Part shown: piece after piece, positions 52,599-60,454 of the stretch
How the letters are laid out: the number at the start of each line of letters is the position of its first letter
How positions within the stretch are numbered: the stretch's first letter is position 1
Source: Hymenobacter perfusus
GTDB taxonomy: Bacteria > Bacteroidota > Bacteroidia > Cytophagales > Hymenobacteraceae
Direction of reading: 5' to 3'
Length of the DNA stretch: 64,000 nt
Assembly (NCBI RefSeq): GCF_003944765.1
Contig: NZ_RWIU01000005.1
Span: forward strand, 124,001 to 188,000
Translations under genes and position numbers: made by a program
The notes under the pieces: model-generated
Database searches by the model: none
Seen by the model: only the letters and a program-made list of their open reading frames with translations
What the model was told of the DNA's origin: nothing

Positions 52599-53137
52599 TC
52601 TGTTATGCGAAAAAAGGGTTTACTCTGATGATTGATTTTTTGCAGTAAGTCCGGCGCGCCGCTGCCTGGGCCGTTACTTGGCGCGAAGCAGCAGGCAGGC
52701 ACTTCAGGCCGATCAACGCGGATCGGAACATTGGATTCGGAGGGGAATGCGGCGAGCCGGCGCGGCCTGTGCCGGGCAGCTGACGGGGGCGCAGCGTAGC
52801 CTCCGCCAGCACGTGCAGCCGCCACGATACATTTTCGGCTGGAACAGGACCGAAAATCAGGGGTCTGTTCCAGCCGAAGCAGGAGATAAGCCAAACGGGA
52901 GCGAAAGACGGTAGATCAATCTGCCCCGCGCACTGCCGATTCCAGATGTCGGGCATCGGAAAGTCGGGCGGGCACAACTGCTGAACGGGAAAGTGGGTGG
53001 CCGTTCTTTCGGAGAAAGAACCGGCTGGTTGCTGCGCAATAGTCACCAATGGCAGCGTGCAGCTAATCAGAAGGGGAGCCTGGCTCGGCAACTTCATCGT
53101 GCTACTCATTGGGGCTGCAAGTTAGGTTACGGGTTGC
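52599..53137 (-). other. Structured leader region upstream of carA
   Basis: No convincing gene. A minus-strand frame of 168 codons (52603-53109) opens with a signal-like stretch but then becomes Pro/Arg-rich and unlike any protein I know. Two inverted repeats are clear: 53003-53010 with 53014-53021 (an AAAGAAC hairpin), and a 14-bp stem 52834-52847 with 52865-52878. The second stem competes with another hairpin, 52831-52838 with 52850-52857, because both use 52834-52838. Mutually exclusive hairpins before carA are what a transcription attenuator looks like, though no clear T-run follows. Confidence 0.4.
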
Positions 53138-54277
53138 TTACTTCCTTGCCTCCGCCGGAATAAGTGCGTACAGCGCCTGCAAAAACCGGTCAACTTCGGC
53201 CTTGGTGATGTTGAGCGGGGGCAGTAGGCGCAGCACCGTGGAGTCGGAGGCATTGCCCACGAAGATGTGGTGCTCCGTGAGCAGCTGGTCGCGCAAGTCC
53301 TTGATGGGGAAGTCGTACTTGATGCCCACCATCAGGCCCCGGCCCCGGATTTCCTCGGCTCCGGCGTGGGCTTCCAGCTCCGTGCGGAGGTAGTCGCCCA
53401 GCTCGGCGGCGTGTTGCAGCAGGTTTTCCTCCTCAATCACCTCCAGCACGGCCAGCGCGGCGGCGCAGGCCAGGTGGTTGCCGCCAAACGTGGTACCCAA
53501 CAGGCCATACGACGCCTGGTATTCGGGCGCAATCAGGATGCCGCCGATGGGGAAGCCGTTGCCCATGCCCTTGGCCACCGAAATAACGTCGGGCCGGATG
53601 CCGGCGTGCTGGTGGGCGAAGAACCTGCCGCTGCGGCCGTAGCCGCTCTGCACCTCATCGGCAATCAGCAGGGCGCCGTATTGCTTGCATAGCGCCGCTA
53701 GGCCAGTCAGGAACTCATCCGAAGGCATGATGATGCCGCCCACGCCCTGGATGGGCTCGATGATAACAGCGCAGACGTCGCCTGCTTGCAGCGCCTGCTC
53801 CACTGCTGCCAGGTCGTATTCCAGGAAGCTAATGTGGTGGCCGGCATTGAAGGGTGCCACGATTTTGGCGTTATCCGTGGCGGCTACCGCGCCCGAGGTG
53901 CGGCCGTGGAACGCACCCCGGAATGCTATGACGCGCTTTTTGCCGGTGTGGAAGGAAGCCAGCTTCAGCGCATTCTCGTTGGCCTCGGCCCCGGAGTTGC
54001 ACAGAAACAGCGTGTAGTCATCGTAGCCCGACACTTGGCCCAACTTCTCAGCCAGCTCCCGCTGAATCGGAATCTGCACCGAGTTGGAGTAGAAGCCGAT
54101 GTTGCCGAGTTGCTCGGTGAGGCGCTGCACGTAGTGCGGGTGGCTGTGGCCGATGCTGATAACGGCGTGGCCGCCGTAGAAGTCCAGGTACTCCTGGCCT
54201 TTGTCGTCCCAAAGCTTCGCCCCCAGCGCCTTCACGGGCGTAATGTTGACGAGCGGATACACGTTGAAAAGCTCCAT
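53138..54277 (-). CDS. argD: N-acylornithine aminotransferase
   Basis: 379 residues. PLP class III aminotransferase: the catalytic Lys in SVAKGMGNGFPIGG, the phosphate-contact NSGAEANENALKLA, the PLP-ring Asp in LIADEVQSGYGRSG, and GTTFGGNHLACAAA. It converts N-acylglutamate semialdehyde to N-acylornithine using glutamate. It sits 31 bases downstream of the small unknown gene that separates it from argC. Confidence 0.95.
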   Translation of the reverse strand: MELFNVYPLVNITPVKALGAKLWDDKGQEYLDFYGGHAVISIGHSHPHYVQRLTEQLGNIGFYSNSVQIPIQRELAEKLGQVSGYDDYTLFLCNSGAEANENALKLASFHTGKKRVIAFRGAFHGRTSGAVAATDNAKIVAPFNAGHHISFLEYDLAAVEQALQAGDVCAVIIEPIQGVGGIIMPSDEFLTGLAALCKQYGALLIADEVQSGYGRSGRFFAHQHAGIRPDVISVAKGMGNGFPIGGILIAPEYQASYGLLGTTFGGNHLACAAALAVLEVIEEENLLQHAAELGDYLRTELEAHAGAEEIRGRGLMVGIKYDFPIKDLRDQLLTEHHIFVGNASDSTVLRLLPPLNITKAEVDRFLQALYALIPAEARK

Positions 54278-54308
54278 GATATAGATGTGAGAGCGGAAAA
54301 GTTAGAAC

Positions 54309-54713
54309 TTAGAAATAAGTAGTGCCCACTCCACCGTGGACAAAGAGGTTTTTGCTGGGAGACTGACGATTCAGAATGGTGAAGTGCCAGTTCTCAAATG
54401 GCCCGTCCTGAACTATCAATTCCTGCCGGTTACTAAGCTTCAGAAACAGTTGCCCTTGTTTGTCCGCTTTTGCTTCCTCAATTGTGACATTGGTTTGAAA
54501 CCAGTCGAAAAAGAGTAGCAGAGCTTCTTTTTGGCGCGGAGAAAACGTGGTTATGTGCCCTGATGCTTCTACCTGAAATTCTCCGTGGAGGTCGAGGAAT
54601 ACACGTTCGTCAGCATCAGCAAAAACCAGTCTTACTAGGCCGTTGTACTCAATCTGCTGAATGGCACAGCCCATTAGTGGTATTACATAGTAGCGGCCTG
54701 TCTCCTTCAACAT
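54309..54713 (-). CDS. Small unknown protein (DUF6188-like) inside the arginine operon
   Basis: 134 residues starting MLKETGRYYVIPLMGC. Soluble, beta-rich, with LVRLVFADADERVFLDL, LFLKLSNRQELIV and a C-terminal FVHGGVG. The pattern recalls DUF6188, a family often near immunity-type genes; that link is from memory and weak. It lies between argC (24 bases upstream) and argD (31 bases downstream) and does not look like an arginine enzyme. Confidence 0.55.
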   Translation of the reverse strand: MLKETGRYYVIPLMGCAIQQIEYNGLVRLVFADADERVFLDLHGEFQVEASGHITTFSPRQKEALLLFFDWFQTNVTIEEAKADKQGQLFLKLSNRQELIVQDGPFENWHFTILNRQSPSKNLFVHGGVGTTYF

Positions 54714-54737
54714 TTTGGCGGCGGGTTGATCAGTCGT

Positions 54738-55877
54738 TTAAAACAGCCCAGCCTTCAGCCCCAAACCCGTCGTTTCGGGCAGGCCGAAGATGAGGTTCAT
54801 GTTCTGCACGGCTTGGCCGGAAGCGCCTTTCACCAGGTTGTCGATAACCGAGGTGATGAGCAGCTGCTTGCCGAGTTTCTGCACGTGCAGCAGGCACTTG
54901 TTGGTATTGACTACCTGCTTCAGATGGATTTCCTTGTCCGATACCGTGGTGAACGGTGCGTCCTGGTAGAACTGCTGGTACAGCGCCCGGGCCTCGTCCT
55001 GGGTCAGGTCCGACGGCGTGTAGACGCTGGCGAAGATGCCCCGGGTGAAGTTGCCGCGGTACGGGATGAAGTGGATGTCAACCGCCAGCTCGTGCTGCAG
55101 CTGCGCCAGGCTCTCCCCTATCTCGCCCAGATGCTGGTGCGTGAAGGGCTTGTAGATGGACACGTTGTTGGTGCGCCACGAGAAATGCACGGTTTCCGAG
55201 AGGCTCTGCCCCGCGCCCGTGCTGCCCGTAATGGCCGATACGTGCACGTCATCCGTCAGCTTGCCGGCCTGGGCCAGCGGCAGCAGCGCCAGCTGAATGG
55301 CCGTGGCGAAGCAGCCGGGGTTGGCAATGCTCTGGGCCTGCTGAATGCGGCTGCGGTTCAGCTCCGGCAGCCCGTACACAAACTCCCGGCCTTCAAACTC
55401 GGCGTCGGCTTCCAGGCGGAAGTCGTTGCTCAGGTCGATGACGTGGGTGGTTTCGGGCAGCGGATTCTGGGTCAGCCAGGCCTTGGAATTGCCGTGGCCC
55501 AGGCACAGAAACACCACATCCTCGTCGCCCTGTAGCGCGGCCGCGAAACGCAGCTCCGTGTCGCCCACCAGGTCGTCGTGCACCTGGTAGATGGGGTTGC
55601 CTGCGTTGGAGGAACTCACGATGCCGCCCAGCTCCACAAACTCATGGTGCAGCAGAATCCGCAGCAACTCCCCCGCCGTGTAGCCGGCCCCACCGACGAT
55701 ACCAGCCTTAATCCGGTCAGAAGTTGCCTCACCCCCTAGCCCCCTCTCCGGTAGAGAGGGGGGACTAGTTTCTAGATTTTTAGAACTAGTAACTAGCTCC
55801 CCCTTCTCTACCGGAGAAGGGGGCTGGGGGGATGAGGCACTCGTTGGGTTAGATGAGCTATTCATTAAACGAGCCAT
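54738..55877 (-). CDS. argC: N-acylglutamyl-phosphate reductase with repeat-encoded N-terminus
   Basis: 379 residues from ATG 55877, or 375 from ATG 55865. The conserved Rossmann start IKAGIVGGAGYTAGELLRI is at about 56-74 and the catalytic Cys189 is in ANPGCFATA, with the later His in HFIPYRG. It reduces N-acylglutamyl phosphate to the semialdehyde. The first 55 residues have no counterpart in ordinary ArgC. Residues about 13-51 are translated from a 115-base palindrome. No ATG lies between the palindrome and the conserved start, so translation must begin upstream and pass through it, unless a non-ATG codon is used. The start overlaps the argG stop. Confidence 0.92.
   Translation of the reverse strand: MARLMNSSSNPTSASSPQPPSPVEKGELVTSSKNLETSPPSLPERGLGGEATSDRIKAGIVGGAGYTAGELLRILLHHEFVELGGIVSSSNAGNPIYQVHDDLVGDTELRFAAALQGDEDVVFLCLGHGNSKAWLTQNPLPETTHVIDLSNDFRLEADAEFEGREFVYGLPELNRSRIQQAQSIANPGCFATAIQLALLPLAQAGKLTDDVHVSAITGSTGAGQSLSETVHFSWRTNNVSIYKPFTHQHLGEIGESLAQLQHELAVDIHFIPYRGNFTRGIFASVYTPSDLTQDEARALYQQFYQDAPFTTVSDKEIHLKQVVNTNKCLLHVQKLGKQLLITSVIDNLVKGASGQAVQNMNLIFGLPETTGLGLKAGLF
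55725..55839. repeat. Palindromic element inside argC, family F
   Basis: Arms of about 38-41 bases (55725-55762 and 55799-55839) carry the CCGGTAGAGA(A)GGGGG and CCCCCTTCTCTACCGGAGAA motifs. The AT-rich centre holds ACTAGT...ACTAGT. It lies wholly inside the argC frame. Confidence 0.88.
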
Positions 55878-57039
55878 GAATCCGCAGCTGGTTGCTGAAG
55901 ATTTTGATGAAGCCTTTCGCGTCGCGCGAGTCCCAGGCGTTGTTTTCCTCGCCGTAGGTCGCCACCTTCGACTGCATCATATCGAACGGCGACTCCACGC
56001 CCAGCAGCTCGAACTGGTAGGGCTTCAGCGTCACGTACACCGTACCCGACACCCGCTCCTGCGACGATTCCAGGAATGCCTCCATGTCGCGCATCACCGG
56101 GTCGAGGTACTGCGCTTCGTGCAGCAGCGTGCCATACCAGTTGGCGATGTAGTCTTTGTGCAGCAGCTGCCAGCGGCTGGAAGTATGCTTCTCCAACAAG
56201 TGGTGACCTTTGATGAGAATGAGCGGCGCGGGGGCCTCGAAGCCTACGCGGCCCTTGATGCCCAGAATCGTGTCGCCCACATGGGTGTCGCGGCCGATGG
56301 CGTACTGGCCGGCCAGCTCGTTGAGGGCCACAATCAGGTCCACCGGCTTCATAGCTTCGCCGTTCAAAGCCACCGGCTCGCCTTTTTCGAAGGTGATGCT
56401 GATTTCCTGCGGCTCGTGCTTGCTCAGCTGGGTCGGCCACGCCGACTCAGGCAGGCCCTGGCGCGAAGTCAGGGTTTCCACGCCGCCCACGCTGGTGCCC
56501 CAGATACCTTTGTTGATGGAGTATTTGGCTTTTTCCCAGCTCATCTCCACCCCATTCTGCTGCAGATATTCGATTTCCTGCTGGCGCGAGAGGCCCAGGT
56601 CGCGGATGGGCGTGATGATTTCGGTGTCGGGCGAAATCACCGAGAAGGCCACGTCGAAACGTACCTGGTCGTTGCCGGCGCCGGTGCTGCCGTGAGCAAT
56701 ATAGTCGGCCTTGTTCTCGCGGGCATACTCGGCCAGGGCCAGGCTCTGGAACATGCGCTCGGCACTCACGCTCAGCGGGTAGGTGTCGTTTTTGAGCACG
56801 TTGCCGGCCAATAGGTAGCGCAGGCACTGCTGGTAGAATCGGTCCGTTACGTCAATCACCTCGTGGCGCGTGGAGCCCATTTCGTAGGCGCGCTGCTCGA
56901 TGCCGGCCAGCTCCTCCTGGGAGAACCCGCCCGAGTTGACAATCACCGTGTGGACTTCCAGACCCAGCTCGCGGGTCAGATACACCACACAATAGGACGT
57001 ATCCAAGCCGCCGCTATAGGCGAGAACTACTTTTTTCAT
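55858..57039 (-). CDS. argG: Argininosuccinate synthase
   Basis: 393 residues. ATP-pyrophosphatase loop VLAYSGGLDTSYCVVY at the N-terminus, the substrate loops AHGSTGAGNDQVRFD and SINKGIWGTSVGG, and a C-terminal oligomerisation helix. It joins citrulline and aspartate using ATP. The end overlaps the argC start by 8-20 bases depending on which ATG is used. GNAT lies upstream across a repeat cluster. Confidence 0.96.
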   Translation of the reverse strand: MKKVVLAYSGGLDTSYCVVYLTRELGLEVHTVIVNSGGFSQEELAGIEQRAYEMGSTRHEVIDVTDRFYQQCLRYLLAGNVLKNDTYPLSVSAERMFQSLALAEYARENKADYIAHGSTGAGNDQVRFDVAFSVISPDTEIITPIRDLGLSRQQEIEYLQQNGVEMSWEKAKYSINKGIWGTSVGGVETLTSRQGLPESAWPTQLSKHEPQEISITFEKGEPVALNGEAMKPVDLIVALNELAGQYAIGRDTHVGDTILGIKGRVGFEAPAPLILIKGHHLLEKHTSSRWQLLHKDYIANWYGTLLHEAQYLDPVMRDMEAFLESSQERVSGTVYVTLKPYQFELLGVESPFDMMQSKVATYGEENNAWDSRDAKGFIKIFSNQLRIHGSFNE

Positions 57040-57054
57040 AAAGTACTGAAAAAT

Positions 57055-57235
57055 ATGAGAACGTCATGCTGAGCTTGCCGAAGCATCTCGCGTGCTGAGG
57101 TTGATTGGAAAAAGAACGTCATGCTGAGCGAAGCCAGAGGCGTAGTCGAAGCATCTCTACCTCAGTAGTATTCAATACCGATTCAACGAAGCGGTAGAGA
57201 TGCTTCGGCAAGCTCAGCATGACGTTCTGGTTGGT
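57055..57235. repeat. Cluster of family A palindromic elements
   Basis: Three motif copies: GAACGTCATGCTGAGCTTGC (57059 on), AACGTCATGCTGAGCGAAGC (57116 on) and the inverted AAGCTCAGCATGACGTTCTG (to 57231). They fill the 201-base gap between GNAT and argG and could affect readthrough. Confidence 0.85.
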
Positions 57236-57240
57236 ATTCT

Positions 57241-57810
57241 CTACTGCTTCTGCTCCAGAATTTCGATGGATTGCTGCGTGAAGCTGTCGTCCAGCGTGTC
57301 ATAGACCATGCCGGTGCAGAGGCACATTTTGCGCTGGTTTTCCATCAGGATACCGTAGTTTTTGCAGCTGGAGCAGCCCTTCCAGAAGTCGTCCGACTGC
57401 GTCAGTTCGGGGAACGTCACGGGGCGGTAGCCCAGCTCGTTATTGATCTTCATCACGGCCGCGGAGGTGGTGATACCGAAGATCTTCGCCGCCGGGTACT
57501 TCATGCGCGACAGTTCAAACACGCGGTGCTTGATGGCGCGGCCCAGGCCTTCCTTGCGCAGTTCGGTGTTCACAATCAGCCCCGAGTTCACCACGAATTT
57601 CGCGTCCTCGAAGGTTTCGATGTAGCAGAAACCAGCCAGCTGGTCATCGATGAAGGCGATGATAGAGTCACCCTTTTCCATCTTCTTAATCAGATAGTTA
57701 GGATCACGCTTGGCAATGCCGACACCGCGCGTTCTGGCGGATTCGGCATACCATTGACAAAGGGTTTCCACATACTGCGCATCGGCAGCATTGGCGACTC
57801 GTAAATTCAT
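57241..57810 (-). CDS. GNAT acetyltransferase, candidate N-acylglutamate synthase
   Basis: 189 residues from ATG 57810 (MNLRVANAADAQYVE). GNAT fold with acyl-CoA loop RKEGLGRA at 85-92. A C-terminal extension carries Cys146-x2-Cys149 and Cys163-x-Cys165, a possible zinc site not usual in plain GNATs. The arginine locus has no recognisable argA or argJ. In Bacteroides a GNAT gene next to argG has been proposed from fitness data to make the acylglutamate; I recall this rather than derive it. Position as first gene of the minus-strand group supports that role: glutamate plus acetyl- or succinyl-CoA to N-acylglutamate. Confidence 0.8.
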   Translation of the reverse strand: MNLRVANAADAQYVETLCQWYAESARTRGVGIAKRDPNYLIKKMEKGDSIIAFIDDQLAGFCYIETFEDAKFVVNSGLIVNTELRKEGLGRAIKHRVFELSRMKYPAAKIFGITTSAAVMKINNELGYRPVTFPELTQSDDFWKGCSSCKNYGILMENQRKMCLCTGMVYDTLDDSFTQQSIEILEQKQ

Positions 57811-57984
57811 GGTCAGGACTCGGTTAGTGGCCGGAATTGTGCGGCAACAGACTCGGAAGGACAAAAAAGGGAGGGAGCAGGCGAGGCTGCGCGGGCTTCG
57901 GCGGCGGGGCCGGAAGCATCAAAAACCCAAAAGCGAGGTAGGCCAGTCTGGCCGGGAAGCGGGGCGTCCCGGCTATGGGCCGGA

Positions 57985-58312
57985 AGAAGTCACACGGGAA
58001 GTTACACTCGGACTAAGGTCGGTTGATTCGTGAAGGGTCTCTTGGGGTGGGCTCCGGTGGGAGGACCCGGCGTCGGTTCGCGGTAGAGGCGGAACCCGGA
58101 CGTACTATTGCAGCCAGCGGTTAAGCTGGCATGATTCGCACGACCATGCTAGGTCGTCGCAGAAGCGCAATAGAAGAGAGTTGAATCATGACGGGTGCCG
58201 CAGGGCGGCGAGGGAGTGTTTTCACGGTTTAAATCGTTTAAACCGCTAAATCGTTGCAAAACTAGAGGATTTTTTTCGGAAACTTTGCCGCTCCGGGAGC
58301 AAAATAAATTTC
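57985..58312 (+). other. Structured intergenic region and possible argB promoter
   Basis: The 598-base gap 57811-58408 separates the two arginine operons. It has no convincing gene but many paired segments: 58035-58039/58064-58068, 58071-58079/58092-58102 (with a 2-base bulge), 58113-58118/58125-58130, 58140-58145/58152-58157, 58105-58111/58167-58173 and 58130-58137/58183-58190. The last two cross, as in a pseudoknot. A 9-bp palindrome lies at 58225-58245. TTTG at 58284-58287 and TAAATTTC at 58305-58312 could be the argB promoter, with a short 17-base spacer. The region may hold a non-coding RNA or a leader. Confidence 0.4.
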
Positions 58313-58408
58313 TTAACAGTGCGGCCGTCCGGTTGAAGTCCGGACCCCACGAGGCCCGTTTTAGCAGCGTACGGCGCGCAGTGCCGCATTTCTCCCTACT
58401 TGCATCCT

Positions 58409-59191
58409 ATGAGCGAAGGCCTGAAAATTTTTAAAATCGGGGGCGGCATTATTGATGATGACGTCCAGCTGCAGCGGTTTCTGCGGGAGCTGGCGCAAGT
58501 GCCGGGCCGCAAAATACTGGTGCACGGCGGCGGCAAAGGCGCCAGCCAGATGCTGCGCGACCTGGGCCAGGAACCCCAGATGGTGCAGGGCCGCCGTATC
58601 ACCGACGCCGCCACCCTCGACATCGTGACCATGTTCTACGCCGGCAAAACCAACAAGCAGTTAGTAGCCGGCCTGCAGGCCGCGGGCGTGAATGCGCTGG
58701 GCCTCTCCGGGACCGATGGCAATGCCATCCGGGCCGTGCGGCGGCCGGTGCGCGACATCGACTACGGCTTCGTGGGCGACCTGCCGGCTGATGCTGTGAA
58801 CGTACCGCTGCTGCGCCATCTGCTGGAAACTGGCCTGCTGCCCGTGTTCTGCGCCATCACCCACGACGGCGCGGGCCAGCTGCTCAACACCAACGCCGAC
58901 ACCATTGCCAGCGTGCTGGCCTGCGCCCTGGCCCCGCACTACGCCGTAGAGCTGCACTACTGCTTCGAGAAGGACGGCGTGCTGCGCGACGTGGATGATG
59001 ACGCCTCGGTGATTCCGCAGATAACCGCCGCCGAGTATCAGCAGCTGAAGGCCGCGGGCATCATTGCGGCCGGCATGGTGCCCAAGCTGGATAACGCCTT
59101 TGCCGCCCTCGAAGCCGGCGTGGAGCGGGTGGTCATCGAGCACGCCCTGCGCATCAACGAGCCCGTAAAAACCGTGTTATGCGCCTCCTAG
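58409..59191 (+). CDS. argB: N-acylglutamate kinase
   Basis: 260 residues from ATG 58409 (MSEGLKIFKIGGGIID). Amino-acid-kinase fold: the phosphate-binding FKIGGG, LVHGGGKGASQML, the NTDGNAIR-like GTDGNAIR and the acidic DDDASVIPQITAAEYQQL. Short form without an arginine-sensing N-terminal helix. It phosphorylates N-acylglutamate. First gene of the plus-strand arginine operon, overlapping argE by 13 bases. Confidence 0.95.
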   Translation: MSEGLKIFKIGGGIIDDDVQLQRFLRELAQVPGRKILVHGGGKGASQMLRDLGQEPQMVQGRRITDAATLDIVTMFYAGKTNKQLVAGLQAAGVNALGLSGTDGNAIRAVRRPVRDIDYGFVGDLPADAVNVPLLRHLLETGLLPVFCAITHDGAGQLLNTNADTIASVLACALAPHYAVELHYCFEKDGVLRDVDDDASVIPQITAAEYQQLKAAGIIAAGMVPKLDNAFAALEAGVERVVIEHALRINEPVKTVLCAS

Positions 59192-60249
59192 AAGAAAAGT
59201 TGGTCCGGCTGGCTATCAATCTGCTTAAAGACCTGATTCAGATTCCTTCTTTCTCTCGGGAGGAAACTAAAACAGCTGTTGCAATCCGGTCTTTTTTGCG
59301 GCACAATGGTGCTAAACCCCAGCGCGACGCGAACAATGTGTGGGCCATATCGAAGCATTTCGACCCGGCCAAGCCCACCATCCTGCTCAACTCCCACCAC
59401 GACACGGTGAAGCCCGGTGCGTCCTGGACCGCCGACCCGTTCGGGGCCGTAGTAGAGGGCGACCGGCTGACCGGCCTGGGCAGCAACGACGCGGGCGCTT
59501 CGGCGGTGAGTCTACTAGCCACGTTCCTCTACTTCCACGAGCAGGAGAACCTACCCTACAACCTCATCTGCGCCATTACGGCCGAGGAAGAAGTATCGGG
59601 CGTGAACGGCATCCGCCGGCTGCTGCCGCTGCTGCCCAAGATTGACCTGGGCATCGTGGGCGAGCCGACACAGATGGACCTGGCAGTTGCCGAAAAGGGC
59701 CTGGTGGTGCTCGACTGCGTGGCCCACGGCCGCACCGGGCACGCCGCCCGCGAGGAAGGCGAAAATGCCCTCTACAAAGCCCTCGACGACGTGCAGCGCC
59801 TGCGCGACTATCGGTTCGAGCGGGTATCGGAGCTGCTGGGACCAGTAAAGCTGACTGTTACCCAAATTCAGGCCGGCACCCAGCACAACGTGGTGCCTGA
59901 CCGCTGCACCTTCGTGGCCGACGTGCGCACCAACGAGCTGTACACCAACCCGGAAGTGGTGGAGCTCGTGCGCGGCCTCATCGGGGCCGAGGTCACGCCC
60001 CGCTCCACTCACCTCAACTCCTCGCGCATCCCGCTCACGCACCCGCTGGTGCAGCGCGGCGTGGCGCTGGGCCGCCGTACCTTCGGCTCCGTCACCCTCT
60101 CCGACCAGAGCATGATGCCCTTCACCACCGTCAAAATCGGCCCCGGCGACTCGGCCCGGTCCCACACCCCCGACGAATACATCCTGCTCAGCGAAATCCG
60201 CGCCGGGGTACAGGGGTACGTGGAGCTGCTGGACGGGCTGGAGCTGTGA
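59179..60249 (+). CDS. argE: M20 deacylase, N-acylornithine/acylcitrulline type
   Basis: 356 residues. M20 peptidase motifs: metal site NSHHDTV (His, Asp), LGSNDAGASAV for the bridging Asp, the catalytic Glu-Glu in ITAEEEVSG, and a later metal His in the DSARSHTPDEYI region. The lid domain is between about 175 and 285. With ArgF' carbamoylating the acylated ornithine, the likely substrate is N-acylcitrulline rather than N-acetylornithine. The start overlaps argB. Confidence 0.9.
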   Translation: MRLLEEKLVRLAINLLKDLIQIPSFSREETKTAVAIRSFLRHNGAKPQRDANNVWAISKHFDPAKPTILLNSHHDTVKPGASWTADPFGAVVEGDRLTGLGSNDAGASAVSLLATFLYFHEQENLPYNLICAITAEEEVSGVNGIRRLLPLLPKIDLGIVGEPTQMDLAVAEKGLVVLDCVAHGRTGHAAREEGENALYKALDDVQRLRDYRFERVSELLGPVKLTVTQIQAGTQHNVVPDRCTFVADVRTNELYTNPEVVELVRGLIGAEVTPRSTHLNSSRIPLTHPLVQRGVALGRRTFGSVTLSDQSMMPFTTVKIGPGDSARSHTPDEYILLSEIRAGVQGYVELLDGLEL

Positions 60250-60394
60250 TGTAGAGACGCAATATTTTGCGTCTCGTCGTTGAACGATTGGTACTGCGTG
60301 AAATGCTGGCTGTAGCAACGCGCACCGTTAAACGACTTGAAACTAACTACAGCAACATCAGCAACGATGAGACGCAAAATATTGCATCTCTACA
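60250..60394. repeat. Palindromic element, family C
   Basis: 30-base arms (60250-60279 and 60365-60394) with the TGTAGAGACGCAATATTTTG motif, starting at the base after the argE stop. The inner 85 bases are unique. It fills most of the 205-base gap between argE and argH. Confidence 0.88.
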
Positions 60395-60454
60395 GCCTGA
60401 ATCAACTTCCCCATCAAACGCGAAGCAAAGGCTTCGCGCTACTCCCTTCTACCT

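Noticed and set aside
52603..53109. Minus-strand frame of 168 codons starting MSSTMKLPSQAPLL
   Set aside because: The signal-like start is tempting, but the rest is Pro/Arg/Cys-scattered without periodic structure, and the region contains inverted repeats. Kept only as a structured gap; a degraded gene cannot be excluded.
57985..58200. Structured gap as RNase P RNA, tmRNA, 6S or SRP RNA
   Set aside because: None of the conserved core sequences of these RNAs that I know could be found on either strand.
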